NCBI GenBank assembly: GCA_006226685.1
Contig: SBGG01000025.1
Coordinates: 1 to 64,000 of the forward strand
Direction of reading: 5' to 3'
Source of the DNA: Sphingomonadales bacterium
GTDB taxonomy: Bacteria; Pseudomonadota; Alphaproteobacteria; Sphingomonadales; Sphingomonadaceae
DNA length: 64,000 nucleotides
This document shows, one piece after another, positions 1 to 9,743 of this stretch; positions within the stretch are counted from its first letter, which is position 1; every line of letters starts with the position of its first letter. The position numbers were made by a program, and so were the translations under genes. The notes beneath the pieces are model-generated. The model was given only the letters and a program-made list of their open reading frames with translations, had not been told where the DNA came from and made no database searches.

Positions 1-25
1 GCAAGGATGATCCGGTTCCTGGCGC

Positions 26-1084
26 TTGTGCGACATTCTCGAACAGAGGAGGCAGGACATCGTGGCGGGCGGCATCGATATTATAGCCGCTTTGGGAAGC
101 CGGGAACCGAATGGCCGCTTCCTGATGGGCAATCATCGCATTTTCGAATCCGACGATCTGGATCAGACCCGTGACCATATCGCCCGGACCTATTGTCCGC
201 ACCACCTGTCGATCAGCAATCGTTCGGAGCGTCTCAGCGCCTGGCTCAACCACAAACGCCTGTCGCAAGTGGGCGTCGGGACCATGACCTATGGCGCGGA
301 AGTGGCGATTTCAGGGGTGGAGGATCAGGATTTCCTGCTGCTGATGCTGCCCTTCCGGGGCGCGGCCGACATCGGGCTTGGCAAGCAGTCGGTTCAGTGT
401 TCGCCCGGGAAAGCGGCGGTTGCCAGCACTGTCGAGCTGGACAGGATGCGCTGGTCGCAGGATTGTTCGCAATTCGTGGTGCAGATCAGCGTGCCGGCGA
501 TTGAACGGCACCTGATGCTGATGACAGGGCGGGCGACAAGGGAACCGATTCGGTTCGCGCCGGAAATGGAACTGGTGGCGGACCGGGCGTCCTGGTGGAG
601 CTATGTGTCGCTGTTGCTTGATGAACTGTCGGGCACCGATGGCGGGCAGCGCGCGCGCGCCAGCATTGCCCAACTGGAAGCGCTTTTGATCGTCAAGTTG
701 CTGGAAGCGCAGCCCAGCAATTATCTGGAGGAGCTTCAGCCGCAAAGCTGCCGGATTGCGCCTCAGCATGTGCGCCGGGTCGAACGGTTCATTGCCGACA
801 ATGTGGATCGGTCGATCACGCTGGAGGAACTGGTGGAGGTAAGCGGCGTCAGCGCGCGGGCATTGTTCGACGGTTTTCGTCGGTTCCGCGGGCAATCGCC
901 CATGGCCTATTTGCGGTCGATACGGTTCGACAGGGTGCGGAAGGACTTGCAGCGTGCGGAACCGGGGGAAACGGTGACTAGCATCGCCTGCCGGTGGGGC
1001 TTTTACCAGTTCGGCCGCTTTGCCGGGCAATATCGCCAGATTTACGGCGAATTGCCGTCCGAAACATTGCGGATGAACGGCTGA
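26..1084 (+). CDS. AraC-family transcriptional regulator (AraC-binding-like N-terminal domain plus C-terminal HTH)
   Basis: ORF with C-terminal AraC HTH (ITLEELVEVSGVSARALFDGFRRFRGQSPMAYLRSIRFDRVR...GFYQFGRFAGQYRQIYGELPSETLR); true start may lie upstream of the window. Confidence 0.85.
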   Translation: MCDILEQRRQDIVAGGIDIIAALGSREPNGRFLMGNHRIFESDDLDQTRDHIARTYCPHHLSISNRSERLSAWLNHKRLSQVGVGTMTYGAEVAISGVEDQDFLLLMLPFRGAADIGLGKQSVQCSPGKAAVASTVELDRMRWSQDCSQFVVQISVPAIERHLMLMTGRATREPIRFAPEMELVADRASWWSYVSLLLDELSGTDGGQRARASIAQLEALLIVKLLEAQPSNYLEELQPQSCRIAPQHVRRVERFIADNVDRSITLEELVEVSGVSARALFDGFRRFRGQSPMAYLRSIRFDRVRKDLQRAEPGETVTSIACRWGFYQFGRFAGQYRQIYGELPSETLRMNG

Positions 1085-1172
1085 GGGAAATGTTGGGCTT
1101 TACCGCGTGGCGGCCTTGGTTTCTAAAGGGAGGGGCCGGAAAGGTTGATCCGGTTTTCATGCGGGAACGGGA

Positions 1173-2072
1173 ATGGACCTTCGGCATTTGCGCTATTTTG
1201 TTGCCGTGGCGCAGGAACGCAATTTTTCCCGCGCGGCCGAGCTGCTGAATATCGCCCAGCCGCCGCTCAGCCGCCAGATCCGGCAGCTTGAGGAGGAAGT
1301 CGGCGCGGAACTGTTCGACCGGTCGCTTCGACCGCTGCGCCTCACGCCGGCCGGGCGCCTGCTGTATCAGCATGCGGTTCAGGCAATCGCCGGTTTCGAT
1401 CAGGTACGGACGATGATGACCCGATATACGGCCTCGCCGTCGCGCCATTTCATCATCGGTTTCGTAGGGTCGGTGTTGTACGGTCATTTGCCGCAGGTCC
1501 TGCGCCGGTTCCGTCGTCAGCTTCTCGGTAAGGTGGAGGTTTCGCTGATCGAAATGTCGTCGCACGATCAGGCGGTGGCGTTGCGGGAAGGGCGGATCGA
1601 TGCCGGATTTGGGCGACTACGCGTGGATGACGGGTCGATCCGCCGTATCGTCCTGACCGAGGAGTCTCTGGTGGCGGCCTTGCCGGACGATCATGTGCTG
1701 GCGGCGGCGGAAGGGCCGCTGGAGCTGGCGCGGCTGGCCGAGGAAACGGTCATCCTCTATCCGCGCCCGGCCCGGCCCAGCTATGCCGACCAGATATTAT
1801 CGTTGTTCGAGGATCATGGGCTTGCTCCTGCCTTCCGTCAGGAAGTGCGGGAGCTTCAGACCGCGCTCGGCATGGTTGCGGCAGGGGCGGGCATTTCGAT
1901 CGTGCCCGCATCGGTGCAGAGCCTGCGTCGCCCCGATCTGATCTTTCGCCCGATCGCCGATGCCGATGCGGTATCGCCGATCATCTTCAACTATCGGGCG
2001 AAGGAAAATTCCGAGGAACTGGACCTGCTTACCGGGATCAGCCGGGGCGTGTACGGGACGCCGGATACTTGA
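1173..2072 (+). CDS. LysR-family transcriptional regulator, CatM/BenM-like
   Basis: N-terminal LysR HTH (MDLRHLRYFVAVAQERNFSRAAELLNIAQPPLSRQIRQLEEEVGAELFDR). Confidence 0.88.
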   Translation: MDLRHLRYFVAVAQERNFSRAAELLNIAQPPLSRQIRQLEEEVGAELFDRSLRPLRLTPAGRLLYQHAVQAIAGFDQVRTMMTRYTASPSRHFIIGFVGSVLYGHLPQVLRRFRRQLLGKVEVSLIEMSSHDQAVALREGRIDAGFGRLRVDDGSIRRIVLTEESLVAALPDDHVLAAAEGPLELARLAEETVILYPRPARPSYADQILSLFEDHGLAPAFRQEVRELQTALGMVAAGAGISIVPASVQSLRRPDLIFRPIADADAVSPIIFNYRAKENSEELDLLTGISRGVYGTPDT

Positions 2073-2182
2073 TGCACCGGTTTCGGGGGTAAAATAGGGC
2101 CCCGGACCGTGATTTGATCAATGCAAAATTGCGGCCCGGGGACGAAGCGCCGATCAGGCAGGCCAACCGTGACGATGTGGGA

Positions 2183-3379
2183 TCAGGCCAGCCCCCGCAC
2201 ACACAGGTCGACACCATTTACCAGGTGACGGGCCAGCATTTCTTCATCCTGAAAATGAATGACCGATTTTGCGCCGGATTTAAGCTGCGCTGCCATCAAC
2301 TCATGGGTGAAGCAATCCTCCATCATCGGATCGCGCAAGCCCACCTTGGAATATTCCTGCGCAAAAAGCTGCCCCGCCGTAGAGACGGGGGGATAATAGC
2401 CCTTAATCTCCCAGATGCTGCGGTCGACCGCCACCGGCCAGATGTTGAAGGTGAAGAACAGGCCGTCGAGCAGGCCGACAAAGAAGTTCGGGAAAAGATG
2501 CCAGAAATCGAAGGAGCCGCGGAACTGATACCCCTCGTCGCCCTGATCCGCCTTTGACCCGAACGCCTGCACCGTGCCGGTGCCGAAACGGCTGGCGAGC
2601 GCGGCGGTCGGCGGCGGCGTGAAGCTGTCCGGTGGGGGCGATCCCAGTACGCCGTGCAGGCCGTGCAGCTCGATACCGGCATGGCGATATTGGCGCCCTT
2701 CGACCTTCACCGCGCGGGCGAGCGTCTTTTCGTGCAGATAGGGGAGGTGCCAGCCTTCGAGTTGCGCCTCCTGCAGGGTTTTCCAGTTCACATTCTCATC
2801 GATGCGATAGGAAAAAGCGGGGACATAACCGCTGAAATCATAGCGGTTGATATGCTCTGCCACCGGCGCCAGATACTCTTCCAGCGTCTCCTCCGGTTCC
2901 TTTGCCAGATTGATGAAGATGAACCCGTTCCAGACGCTGCACCATATGGGGGTGAGGCCGTTTTCGGCGGCATCGACACTCGGGAAATTCTCGGCGTCGC
3001 TCACATGCACCAGCTTGCCCTTGGTGTCGTAGACCCAGCCATGGAAGCGGCAGGTCAGGAAGCCCCGGCAATGGCCATGGTCATCCCACGCGACCGGCGC
3101 GGCGCGGTGCGAGCACATATTGTGAAAGGCGCGGATGACACCATCCTTGCCATGGATGATGAGCACGCCGGTATTCGCGACTTGCAGTTGCTGCACGAAA
3201 TAATCGCCGGGTTTCGGCGCCTGCAACACATGGCCGACATTGAGCCATTTGCGGCGGAAAACGGCGGTTTTTTCGCGTTCGAAATAATCCTCGCTGGTAT
3301 AGCGTTCGACCGGGATCGGGTCTGTTCCTTCTTCCGGATAGCGCGCGGTGAACCGGCCGGCGGTTTCTGTTGCACTCAT
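2183..3379 (-). CDS. Rieske aromatic ring-hydroxylating oxygenase alpha subunit (module A)
   Basis: Rieske CSH...CRFH motif and EGWHLPYLH mononuclear-iron motif. Confidence 0.9.
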   Translation of the reverse strand: MSATETAGRFTARYPEEGTDPIPVERYTSEDYFEREKTAVFRRKWLNVGHVLQAPKPGDYFVQQLQVANTGVLIIHGKDGVIRAFHNMCSHRAAPVAWDDHGHCRGFLTCRFHGWVYDTKGKLVHVSDAENFPSVDAAENGLTPIWCSVWNGFIFINLAKEPEETLEEYLAPVAEHINRYDFSGYVPAFSYRIDENVNWKTLQEAQLEGWHLPYLHEKTLARAVKVEGRQYRHAGIELHGLHGVLGSPPPDSFTPPPTAALASRFGTGTVQAFGSKADQGDEGYQFRGSFDFWHLFPNFFVGLLDGLFFTFNIWPVAVDRSIWEIKGYYPPVSTAGQLFAQEYSKVGLRDPMMEDCFTHELMAAQLKSGAKSVIHFQDEEMLARHLVNGVDLCVRGLA

Positions 3380-3744
3380 CTTTTGCTCTCCATGGCCGGA
3401 CCCGCCGATCCCAGCGGCCAGTTATCGTGCACCGGCACGAAGCGGTCGATCGGGAACACATATTTGGGTTGCGGCTCGCCATACATTTCGACGGTGACCG
3501 ATACTTCCGCGAGCGCGAGACAGAGGTGGAGCAGCCGTGTCTGCTGCTCGTCCAGTGCGGTCAGCGGAAACTGATCGAGATAGCTCAGCGCATCGGCGCA
3601 TCGCTGTTGCATGATGTCGTAAAAGGTCTGGCTCTGCTCCATGGTGGCGGACCAGCGTTTGCGGTTGCGCAGATATTCGGTGGGCTGTGCCCAGTCGATC
3701 CATGGTTCGAGATCGGCAAATCCATCCGGTAGCGGTGATGACAT
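3376..3744 (-). CDS. small conserved protein paired with Rieske alpha subunit (module A)
   Basis: 4-bp overlap with the alpha gene; paralogous to ORFs at 6101-6490 and 9740-10093 (LP..F.DL.P...WA.PT....R ; E-M/L-YG ; RFV..H). Confidence 0.75.
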   Translation of the reverse strand: MSSPLPDGFADLEPWIDWAQPTEYLRNRKRWSATMEQSQTFYDIMQQRCADALSYLDQFPLTALDEQQTRLLHLCLALAEVSVTVEMYGEPQPKYVFPIDRFVPVHDNWPLGSAGPAMESKR

Positions 3745-3876
3745 GGGTCCCTCTCAGCAGCAGGAGGAGAATGTCATCGGGAAATGGCAAAACAGCTAGC
3801 CCATGGACGCAGCCGATGCTCTGAAAGCGCGAGATTGAGGGGGAAGGGTTTCGACGCATCGGAGGCGGTATCATTT

Positions 3877-3891
3877 ATACCCGGCGGGTAT
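3877..3891. promoter_or_regulatory. ATAC-N7-GTAT LysR (CatM/BenM-type) operator candidate upstream of Rieske module A
   Basis: Sequence ATACCCGGCGGGTAT. Confidence 0.55.
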
Positions 3892-3898
3892 GGAAATC

Positions 3899-3919
3899 AT
3901 GTCAAAGGGTGTTTGACAT
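3899..3919. promoter_or_regulatory. inverted repeat ATGTCAAA-N5-TTTGACAT, regulator-site candidate
   Basis: Perfect 8-bp arms in the divergent intergenic region; overlapped by palindrome TGACATATGTCA (3914-3925). Confidence 0.4.
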
Positions 3920-4218
3920 ATGTCATGCAAGCATAGCAGCTTACACGATTGTCGCCGGATTCTCTTCTTTCCTTTCGGGGGAAGGGCAAATGGGCCGGCA
4001 GCGCATTCAACGGGTGTCAAGATGGTCGGAAGGATCAGGATGATAGTGTCTCTTCCGCTTCTCAATCCTCACTTGATTGCGGCGGGCGTCTGCGAGATAT
4101 TTGCGAGTCTGGCATCAAGGCACCGCAAATGGGCATGCCGATCATCGGGAGGATCGAACGACATCATATCTGGTATCCGTTTGGGCCTGTGCCCGGCGGA
4201 TGAGGAGGAGGCCAAGTT

Positions 4219-5250
4219 ATGACGACTCAGTGTTCATGGCCCGTGCCCAATATGGATGGGTGGAACGGAAGCGCCATGCCTCTATCGCATTGCCTCAAGC
4301 TGCGTACTACGGATATCGACGCCGTCCATGCGCATATGAGCAGCATGATGTGTCAGCATAAGCTGCATATCGAAGGGGGCGTGCCTCCGATCACATTCCG
4401 GCATCATCAGGCATCGCTGCGGTCTTTGACGTTCAACGCCACCGATTATGGCAATCCCTATGGGCGGGTGGTGGTCGCCATACCGCCGATGGAACAGCTT
4501 TATCTGGTGCAGTTTTCGCTCGCCGGACGCGCACGCATCACCCACGGGGATGACAGCTTCACGCTGGAGCCGGGTGAAATGTGCGTGCTGGGTTCCAACG
4601 CCCGCATCCGTCAGGTGTTCGAGGAAGGGTATAAGCACTTCACCCTGAAGATCCCCAAGAGCGACCTGGAGGGGGTGTTGATGCAGGAGCTCGGCTATCG
4701 TCCGGGCGAACTGAATTTTTCGCCGAAGCCGGTGCGGTTGGAGGGGGCGGCAGCTTCCTTCGCGAACATGGTCCGGACCATTTGCGACGACATCGATCTC
4801 GGGCTTCCGGGCTATAGTCATCCGCGCACCTGCGGGGCGATCGAAGACAGTCTGAAACGTCTGCTGCTCGCCGCTGTGCCGCATAATCACAGCGATCTTT
4901 TCGATGGGTCGGTTTCCGGCCCCGCGCCCTTTTACGTACGGCGCGTGGAGGAATATATCCGCGCCCGCGCCGAGGAGCCGATCAGCCTTGCCGACCTGAT
5001 CGAGGTGTCCGGAGTCAGCGCCCGCTCGTTGCACGCGGGCTTCCGCCGTTTCCGCGACGCGACGCCGATGGGCTATCTCAAAAACCATCGTCTGGCGCTG
5101 GCCCGTACCGCATTGCGGGGCGGGGCGGAGAGCGGGGTTTCCGTCACTAACGTTGCGCTGTCTTGCGGTTTTACGCATCTCAGCAAATTCGCGCGCGATT
5201 ATTTCGAGCGCTATGGTGAGCGGCCTTCGGAGACGCTGCGCGCGGTATAA
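4219..5250 (+). CDS. AraC-family transcriptional regulator
   Basis: C-terminal AraC HTH (ISLADLIEVSGVSARSLHAGFRRFRDATPMGYLKNHRLALARTAL); resembles the ORF at 26-1084; start may be further downstream. Confidence 0.85.
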   Translation: MTTQCSWPVPNMDGWNGSAMPLSHCLKLRTTDIDAVHAHMSSMMCQHKLHIEGGVPPITFRHHQASLRSLTFNATDYGNPYGRVVVAIPPMEQLYLVQFSLAGRARITHGDDSFTLEPGEMCVLGSNARIRQVFEEGYKHFTLKIPKSDLEGVLMQELGYRPGELNFSPKPVRLEGAAASFANMVRTICDDIDLGLPGYSHPRTCGAIEDSLKRLLLAAVPHNHSDLFDGSVSGPAPFYVRRVEEYIRARAEEPISLADLIEVSGVSARSLHAGFRRFRDATPMGYLKNHRLALARTALRGGAESGVSVTNVALSCGFTHLSKFARDYFERYGERPSETLRAV

Positions 5251-5253
5251 AAA

Positions 5254-5280
5254 CGGCAGGCGCCGGTGCCGGGCCTGCCG
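5254..5280. terminator. hairpin between convergent genes
   Basis: CGGCAGGC...GCCTGCCG stem. Confidence 0.5.
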
Positions 5281-5304
5281 CTTATCCGATCATGGAAAGG
5301 GCGG

Positions 5305-5610
5305 TCAGCCGACCAGCATGATCGCGCCGTCTTCCTCTGTCACCTTATAGGTGCGGATGGCGATGGAGCAGGGGGCTCCGGTCGCTTCCCCGGTACGAAT
5401 GTCGAACGTGCCCATATGATAGGGGCAGACGATCTGGCCATTCTCTATCTCGCCGTCGGCAAGCGATGCATCGCCGTGCGAACACAGATCGTCCGTGGCG
5501 AAGACCTCCCCGTCAAGCCGGTAGACGGCCAGAATACGGCCATCGCCCAGATCCACCTGAAACACCTCGCCTTCGGCGACATCACCCGATGCGCATAGCC
5601 GTTCCGTCAT
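5305..5610 (-). CDS. Rieske [2Fe-2S] ferredoxin (module B)
   Basis: MTERLCASGDVAEGEVFQVDL..., CSHGDASLADGEIENGQIVCPYHMGTFD motif; 4-bp overlap with the preceding gene. Confidence 0.88.
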   Translation of the reverse strand: MTERLCASGDVAEGEVFQVDLGDGRILAVYRLDGEVFATDDLCSHGDASLADGEIENGQIVCPYHMGTFDIRTGEATGAPCSIAIRTYKVTEEDGAIMLVG

Positions 5611-6101
5611 ATCTGCGTCCGCTTCTTGAAAAACAGCGGCGGGGCAATGTCCCCTTGTACCCGAATATCCAGCAACACCGTTTGCAATCTCCATCCTTCT
5701 TCCGTCAGGGACACGGTCCCGTCATACCAGCCGCCGAGCCACTGATCCTTCGGGCCATCGTCGGTCTGCATTGTGCACAGTTCCCACAAATACCACTGGC
5801 ATGTCCCGGTCCGGCCATCATCCGACAGGGTGATGACCGGAGCGACCATGAAGTGAATGGACCACAGCACCTTTTCCCGCGCGATGGCGGCAAGACCGGC
5901 GGCAATCGTCTCGCGCCCTTCCAGCGTGCCGAAACCTTCGGCCGACCAGGTCGCATCCGTAGCGAATAACGGCCCCAGGATCGCCGGATCGTTGAGCCGG
6001 TCGGCCCCGAGGGCGTAGCGGGCGACCAGATCGGTGATCGCCGCCCGCGCCTCGATGGCCGCCAGCCTTTGCTCCAGAGTTTTCCCCGCGCCGTCCGCCA
6101 T
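5607..6101 (-). CDS. SnoaL-like / NTF2-fold protein, candidate oxygenase small subunit (module B)
   Basis: AITDLVARYALGADRLNDPAILGPLFATDATW...; embedded in an overlapping Rieske operon. Confidence 0.7.
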   Translation of the reverse strand: MADGAGKTLEQRLAAIEARAAITDLVARYALGADRLNDPAILGPLFATDATWSAEGFGTLEGRETIAAGLAAIAREKVLWSIHFMVAPVITLSDDGRTGTCQWYLWELCTMQTDDGPKDQWLGGWYDGTVSLTEEGWRLQTVLLDIRVQGDIAPPLFFKKRTQI

Positions 6102-6490
6102 CAGGCCGCCGCCATGGGCGACAGGCCCAGCGCGGTATCCTGTGCGCCATGCACGGCGATGAAGCGATCCTCGTCAAAGGCGTAGGGGACGCCGGGAACG
6201 CCGCCATAGAGTTCGATATGAGGGGCGACCTCGGCCAGCGACAGCGTGAGATAGTAGAGTGGGCGCAGCTCCTCCGGCAGAGTACCGAGCGGGTAGGCAT
6301 CCACCAGCGTCAATATCTCCTCGATCCGCGAGAGCACGGCGTCGTAGAAGCTCTTCAGCTCCTCGCGCGAAGAGGTGCGGCGTTTGGTCTGCCGCTCGTC
6401 CGCGCTCGGCAGCGCCCAGCCGATGAAGGGGGCCAGATCGGAGAAATTGTCTGGCAGGGTTGTCGTCGTCATGTCTTTCCTGTCCTTCAT
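6101..6490 (-). CDS. small conserved protein paired with Rieske alpha subunit (module B)
   Basis: Paralogue of 3376-3744 and 9740-10093; overlaps the alpha stop codon. Confidence 0.75.
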   Translation of the reverse strand: MKDRKDMTTTTLPDNFSDLAPFIGWALPSADERQTKRRTSSREELKSFYDAVLSRIEEILTLVDAYPLGTLPEELRPLYYLTLSLAEVAPHIELYGGVPGVPYAFDEDRFIAVHGAQDTALGLSPMAAA

Positions 6491-7683
6491 GCGTTGACGA
6501 ACTGATCGACCACGACCGCGCCGTGACGGATCAGGATTTCATCGTCCTGCAGATGCTGTTCCAGCTTTGCCCGCGACTGCATCGCGCGCTGCGTGTCTTC
6601 CATCGTCGCGGTATCCTCCAGCCAGGCATTGCGCTGCAGGATCATCGCATGCTCGGTCGCCCAGCGCTGGCTGTAGGTTTCCGGCGCCTTCACATAATAG
6701 CGGCCTTCCCACAGGGTCTTGTTATGCGCGATCGGCCAGAACTGGTGGGTGAACCAGATGCCCTCGGAAATGTGGAGCAGGGTGTTCGGGAACAGGACAC
6801 TGAGTTCGAAGGCGAAATCGCTGCGCTTGTCCGGGTTGATCGTCGGCGGCAGCATGGATTCCCCGCGCTGCGACACCAGCGAGGCACCGGCGAGACGGTT
6901 GGCGACGGCGGAAACCGGCGTCGGCTTCGCGTTGAGCGTCAGGCAGACGGCGCAGCTGCGGTGCGGCCCCATCAGCTTCACATTCTGCAGGCCGGTCGAG
7001 AATACGTTCGGGAACGAACCGGCATGGATGGTGTCGACATGATAGGCCTCGGCAAAGGCATCGTGCGCGACTTTCCAATTGCAGTCGAGATAGGTGTAAT
7101 AGGTGAAGCCGTAATTCAGGTCGTCGAACGGATAGCCCGCAAAATGTTCGGCATATTCGCCCAGATATTCGGTCAGGCCGGTTTCCGGTTCGGCCGCGAT
7201 ATTGACGAAGATGAACCCTTCCCAGATATCGCAGGCGATCGGCGTCAGACCGTTATCTTCCTTGTGAAAGCAGTTATAGAAACGCTGTTCGCTCGGCACC
7301 TGTTTCAGCTTGCCTTCGGCGTCATAGACCCAGCCATGGAAACGGCAGGTGACGATGGCGGCCTTGCTGCTGCCATAGGTTTCCTCACCGGTTTCGGTCA
7401 CCACCGTATTGCCGCGATGGGCGCAGGCATTGTGGAAGGCGCGGATCTTGCCATCCTTGCCACGCATGATGATCGCCGAGGTGTCGGCGGCGGCAAGGCG
7501 TTTCACCTTATAATCGCCGGCCTTCGGGATTTCATTGGCCCGCCCGACGCAGAGCCAGACCTTCTTGAAGATCTTCTCCTTTTCCTTCTCATACCATTCG
7601 GGCGAAATATAAGGTTCGGTGGAAATCGGCCCGGAGCCAAGCTCCGGATATGCTTCCATCCAGCGATGCACGGTTTCGGACAT
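6487..7683 (-). CDS. Rieske aromatic ring-hydroxylating oxygenase alpha subunit (module B)
   Basis: CAHRG...CRFHGW Rieske motif; EAYHVDTIH iron-binding motif; start at MSETVHRWMEAYPEL. Confidence 0.9.
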   Translation of the reverse strand: MSETVHRWMEAYPELGSGPISTEPYISPEWYEKEKEKIFKKVWLCVGRANEIPKAGDYKVKRLAAADTSAIIMRGKDGKIRAFHNACAHRGNTVVTETGEETYGSSKAAIVTCRFHGWVYDAEGKLKQVPSEQRFYNCFHKEDNGLTPIACDIWEGFIFVNIAAEPETGLTEYLGEYAEHFAGYPFDDLNYGFTYYTYLDCNWKVAHDAFAEAYHVDTIHAGSFPNVFSTGLQNVKLMGPHRSCAVCLTLNAKPTPVSAVANRLAGASLVSQRGESMLPPTINPDKRSDFAFELSVLFPNTLLHISEGIWFTHQFWPIAHNKTLWEGRYYVKAPETYSQRWATEHAMILQRNAWLEDTATMEDTQRAMQSRAKLEQHLQDDEILIRHGAVVVDQFVNA

Positions 7684-7987
7684 GGTCCACTCCCTGTGAA
7701 AAAATGACGATCCGGTTCCGGTGACGGTGTGACCCTTCCGCAACCAATGGCGTCATCATGGGTGGAGGGGCGCCGAACCGGCTAGCCCGCCCCTGTGGGC
7801 GATAGCCTGCATGCGCATCAAACAGGCCATGCGATTTTGGGCCATATTTCCCGGCCTGCACTTTTTGCACAGTCGGCAGCAGCAACGGGATGGCCCGCGC
7901 GGGATCAGGCTAGAAAAAATGCCGCCGGGCCTCCCTATTCAGGGTCGGCAGCCACCCGGGGTGATGCTGTCGCCGAGGAATTTCATA

Positions 7988-8467
7988 ATGAGTGCCGACC
8001 TTATCATGCGTGTCGCCCGGCTGGAGGCGCACAGGGACATAGAGCGATTGATTGCCGATCTGGGCCATGCCTTTGACAGCGGGCCGTCCGCCGCAGCGCT
8101 GCTCGGCCTGTTCACCGACGACGCGCGGTTCGAGATCGACCGCTATGGCATGCTGACGGGCGCGCAGGCGATTGCCGAGGGGGTGGCGGGCAATGCCGGT
8201 CGCGGTTTCCGCTGGACGCTGCATTATCTGGTGTCGCCCCGCATCGACCTATCGGATGACGCCGCCTCCGCTTCCCTGTCCTTCATGTTGTGGGAAGCGG
8301 CGACATCGGCCAGCGGCCGGGCCTATTGGATCGGCGGCAGCTATGATGCGCGGGCCGTCTCCGGCGCGGATCGCTGGCGCTTTACCCATTTGCGGCTGAA
8401 GGCCGACCTTATTTCCCATTATCCCGAGGGATGGCACGACAAGCCTGATGCACTGGATCAGGCCTGA
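7988..8467 (+). CDS. SnoaL-like / NTF2-fold protein (module C)
   Basis: MSADLIMRVARLEAHRDIERLIADLGHAFDSG...; same fold class and genomic role as 5607-6101. Confidence 0.65.
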   Translation: MSADLIMRVARLEAHRDIERLIADLGHAFDSGPSAAALLGLFTDDARFEIDRYGMLTGAQAIAEGVAGNAGRGFRWTLHYLVSPRIDLSDDAASASLSFMLWEAATSASGRAYWIGGSYDARAVSGADRWRFTHLRLKADLISHYPEGWHDKPDALDQA

Positions 8468-8504
8468 GTTTTGCCAATCTCTCCCCATGCCAGGAGGAGA
8501 TGCC

Positions 8505-9743
8505 ATGCTGAAAGATACTGCACCATTGGATCATATAAGGCGCACTGTGCCGCAGATCCGCGAGGAACTGGGGGTCGCGCCGGTTTCGGTAAAGGCCATT
8601 CGCGATCCGCAGATATACGAACTCGAAAAGGAGCGTATTTTCAGAAAGGTCTGGCTGAAGGTCGCCACCGGATGGGAACTTCCCAATCCGGGCGACTATA
8701 AGGTCAAGGAAATGCCGGTCGCCGATACCTCCATCCTGGTGGTGCGCGGCAAGGACGGGCGTATCCGTGCCTATCACAATGTCTGCACCCATCGCGGCAA
8801 CAAGGTGGTGCCCAATAAGGGGTTTGAGACATTCGGCCGCGCGCGCGCCAATGTCGTGACCTGTCGTTTCCACGGCTGGGTCTTCGGCACGGACGGCGCG
8901 CTCAGGTCCGTGCCGATGGAGGAGGGGTTCGGCCAACTCGACAAGGCCTGTCTCGGCCTGCGCGAGATCGCCTGCGACGAATGGGAAGGCTTCGTCTTCA
9001 TCAATTTCGATCCCGAACCGGCCCAGTCGCTGAAGGACTATCTGGGGGATTTCGCCCGGCTGTTCGGCGGCTATCCCTATCATGAATCGACCACGGCCTT
9101 CCGTTATTCGACGGTGCTCAAATGCAACTGGAAGGTGGCGCTTTACGCCTTTTCGGAGGGCTATCATGTGCCGACCATCCATGCCGGTTCACTGCCTGGC
9201 TTCCGGGGCATTGAACATAGCGATTTCAAGCTGATCGGGCCGCATGCTTCCTCGACCATCTATGGCGCGGGCATGGATGCCGCTCCTTCGACGCAGATGT
9301 TCGCCGGGCTGCTGCACGGCAGTGAGGATCACCGGCCGCGCCCGGATCAGTTGCCCGCCGACATCAACCCGACGCGCCGGGCCGATTTCCAGTTCGAAAT
9401 TCCCAATATCTTCCCCAATCTGCTGATCCATCTGGCGTCGGGATGCGGTTATCCGGGGATGTCCTTCTTCACCCATCAGTTCTGGCCGCTCGATCACGGC
9501 ACGACCCTGTGGGAAGGGATCAACTATTTTCGCCCGGCGAAGAATGCGGCCGAACGCGCGGCGCAGATGCATGTCAACGCGCTGCACCGCAATGCCTGGC
9601 TGGAGGATACCGCGACGATGGAGGATACCTTCACCGGCATCATGTCCGGCGCGATTGATGAGATGCAGCTGATGGATCAGGAATTTCTGATCCGCCATGC
9701 CGCCCTGACCCTTGACGATTATCTTGCCGGGACCCTGCAATGA
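8505..9743 (+). CDS. Rieske aromatic ring-hydroxylating oxygenase alpha subunit (module C)
   Basis: CTHRG...CRFHGW and EGYHVPTIH; RBS AGGAGG upstream of ATG 8505. Confidence 0.9.
   Translation: MLKDTAPLDHIRRTVPQIREELGVAPVSVKAIRDPQIYELEKERIFRKVWLKVATGWELPNPGDYKVKEMPVADTSILVVRGKDGRIRAYHNVCTHRGNKVVPNKGFETFGRARANVVTCRFHGWVFGTDGALRSVPMEEGFGQLDKACLGLREIACDEWEGFVFINFDPEPAQSLKDYLGDFARLFGGYPYHESTTAFRYSTVLKCNWKVALYAFSEGYHVPTIHAGSLPGFRGIEHSDFKLIGPHASSTIYGAGMDAAPSTQMFAGLLHGSEDHRPRPDQLPADINPTRRADFQFEIPNIFPNLLIHLASGCGYPGMSFFTHQFWPLDHGTTLWEGINYFRPAKNAAERAAQMHVNALHRNAWLEDTATMEDTFTGIMSGAIDEMQLMDQEFLIRHAALTLDDYLAGTLQ

Noticed and set aside
6460-7707. 415-aa plus-strand ORF opposite Rieske module B
   Set aside because: Antisense shadow of the alpha subunit with motif-complete translation.
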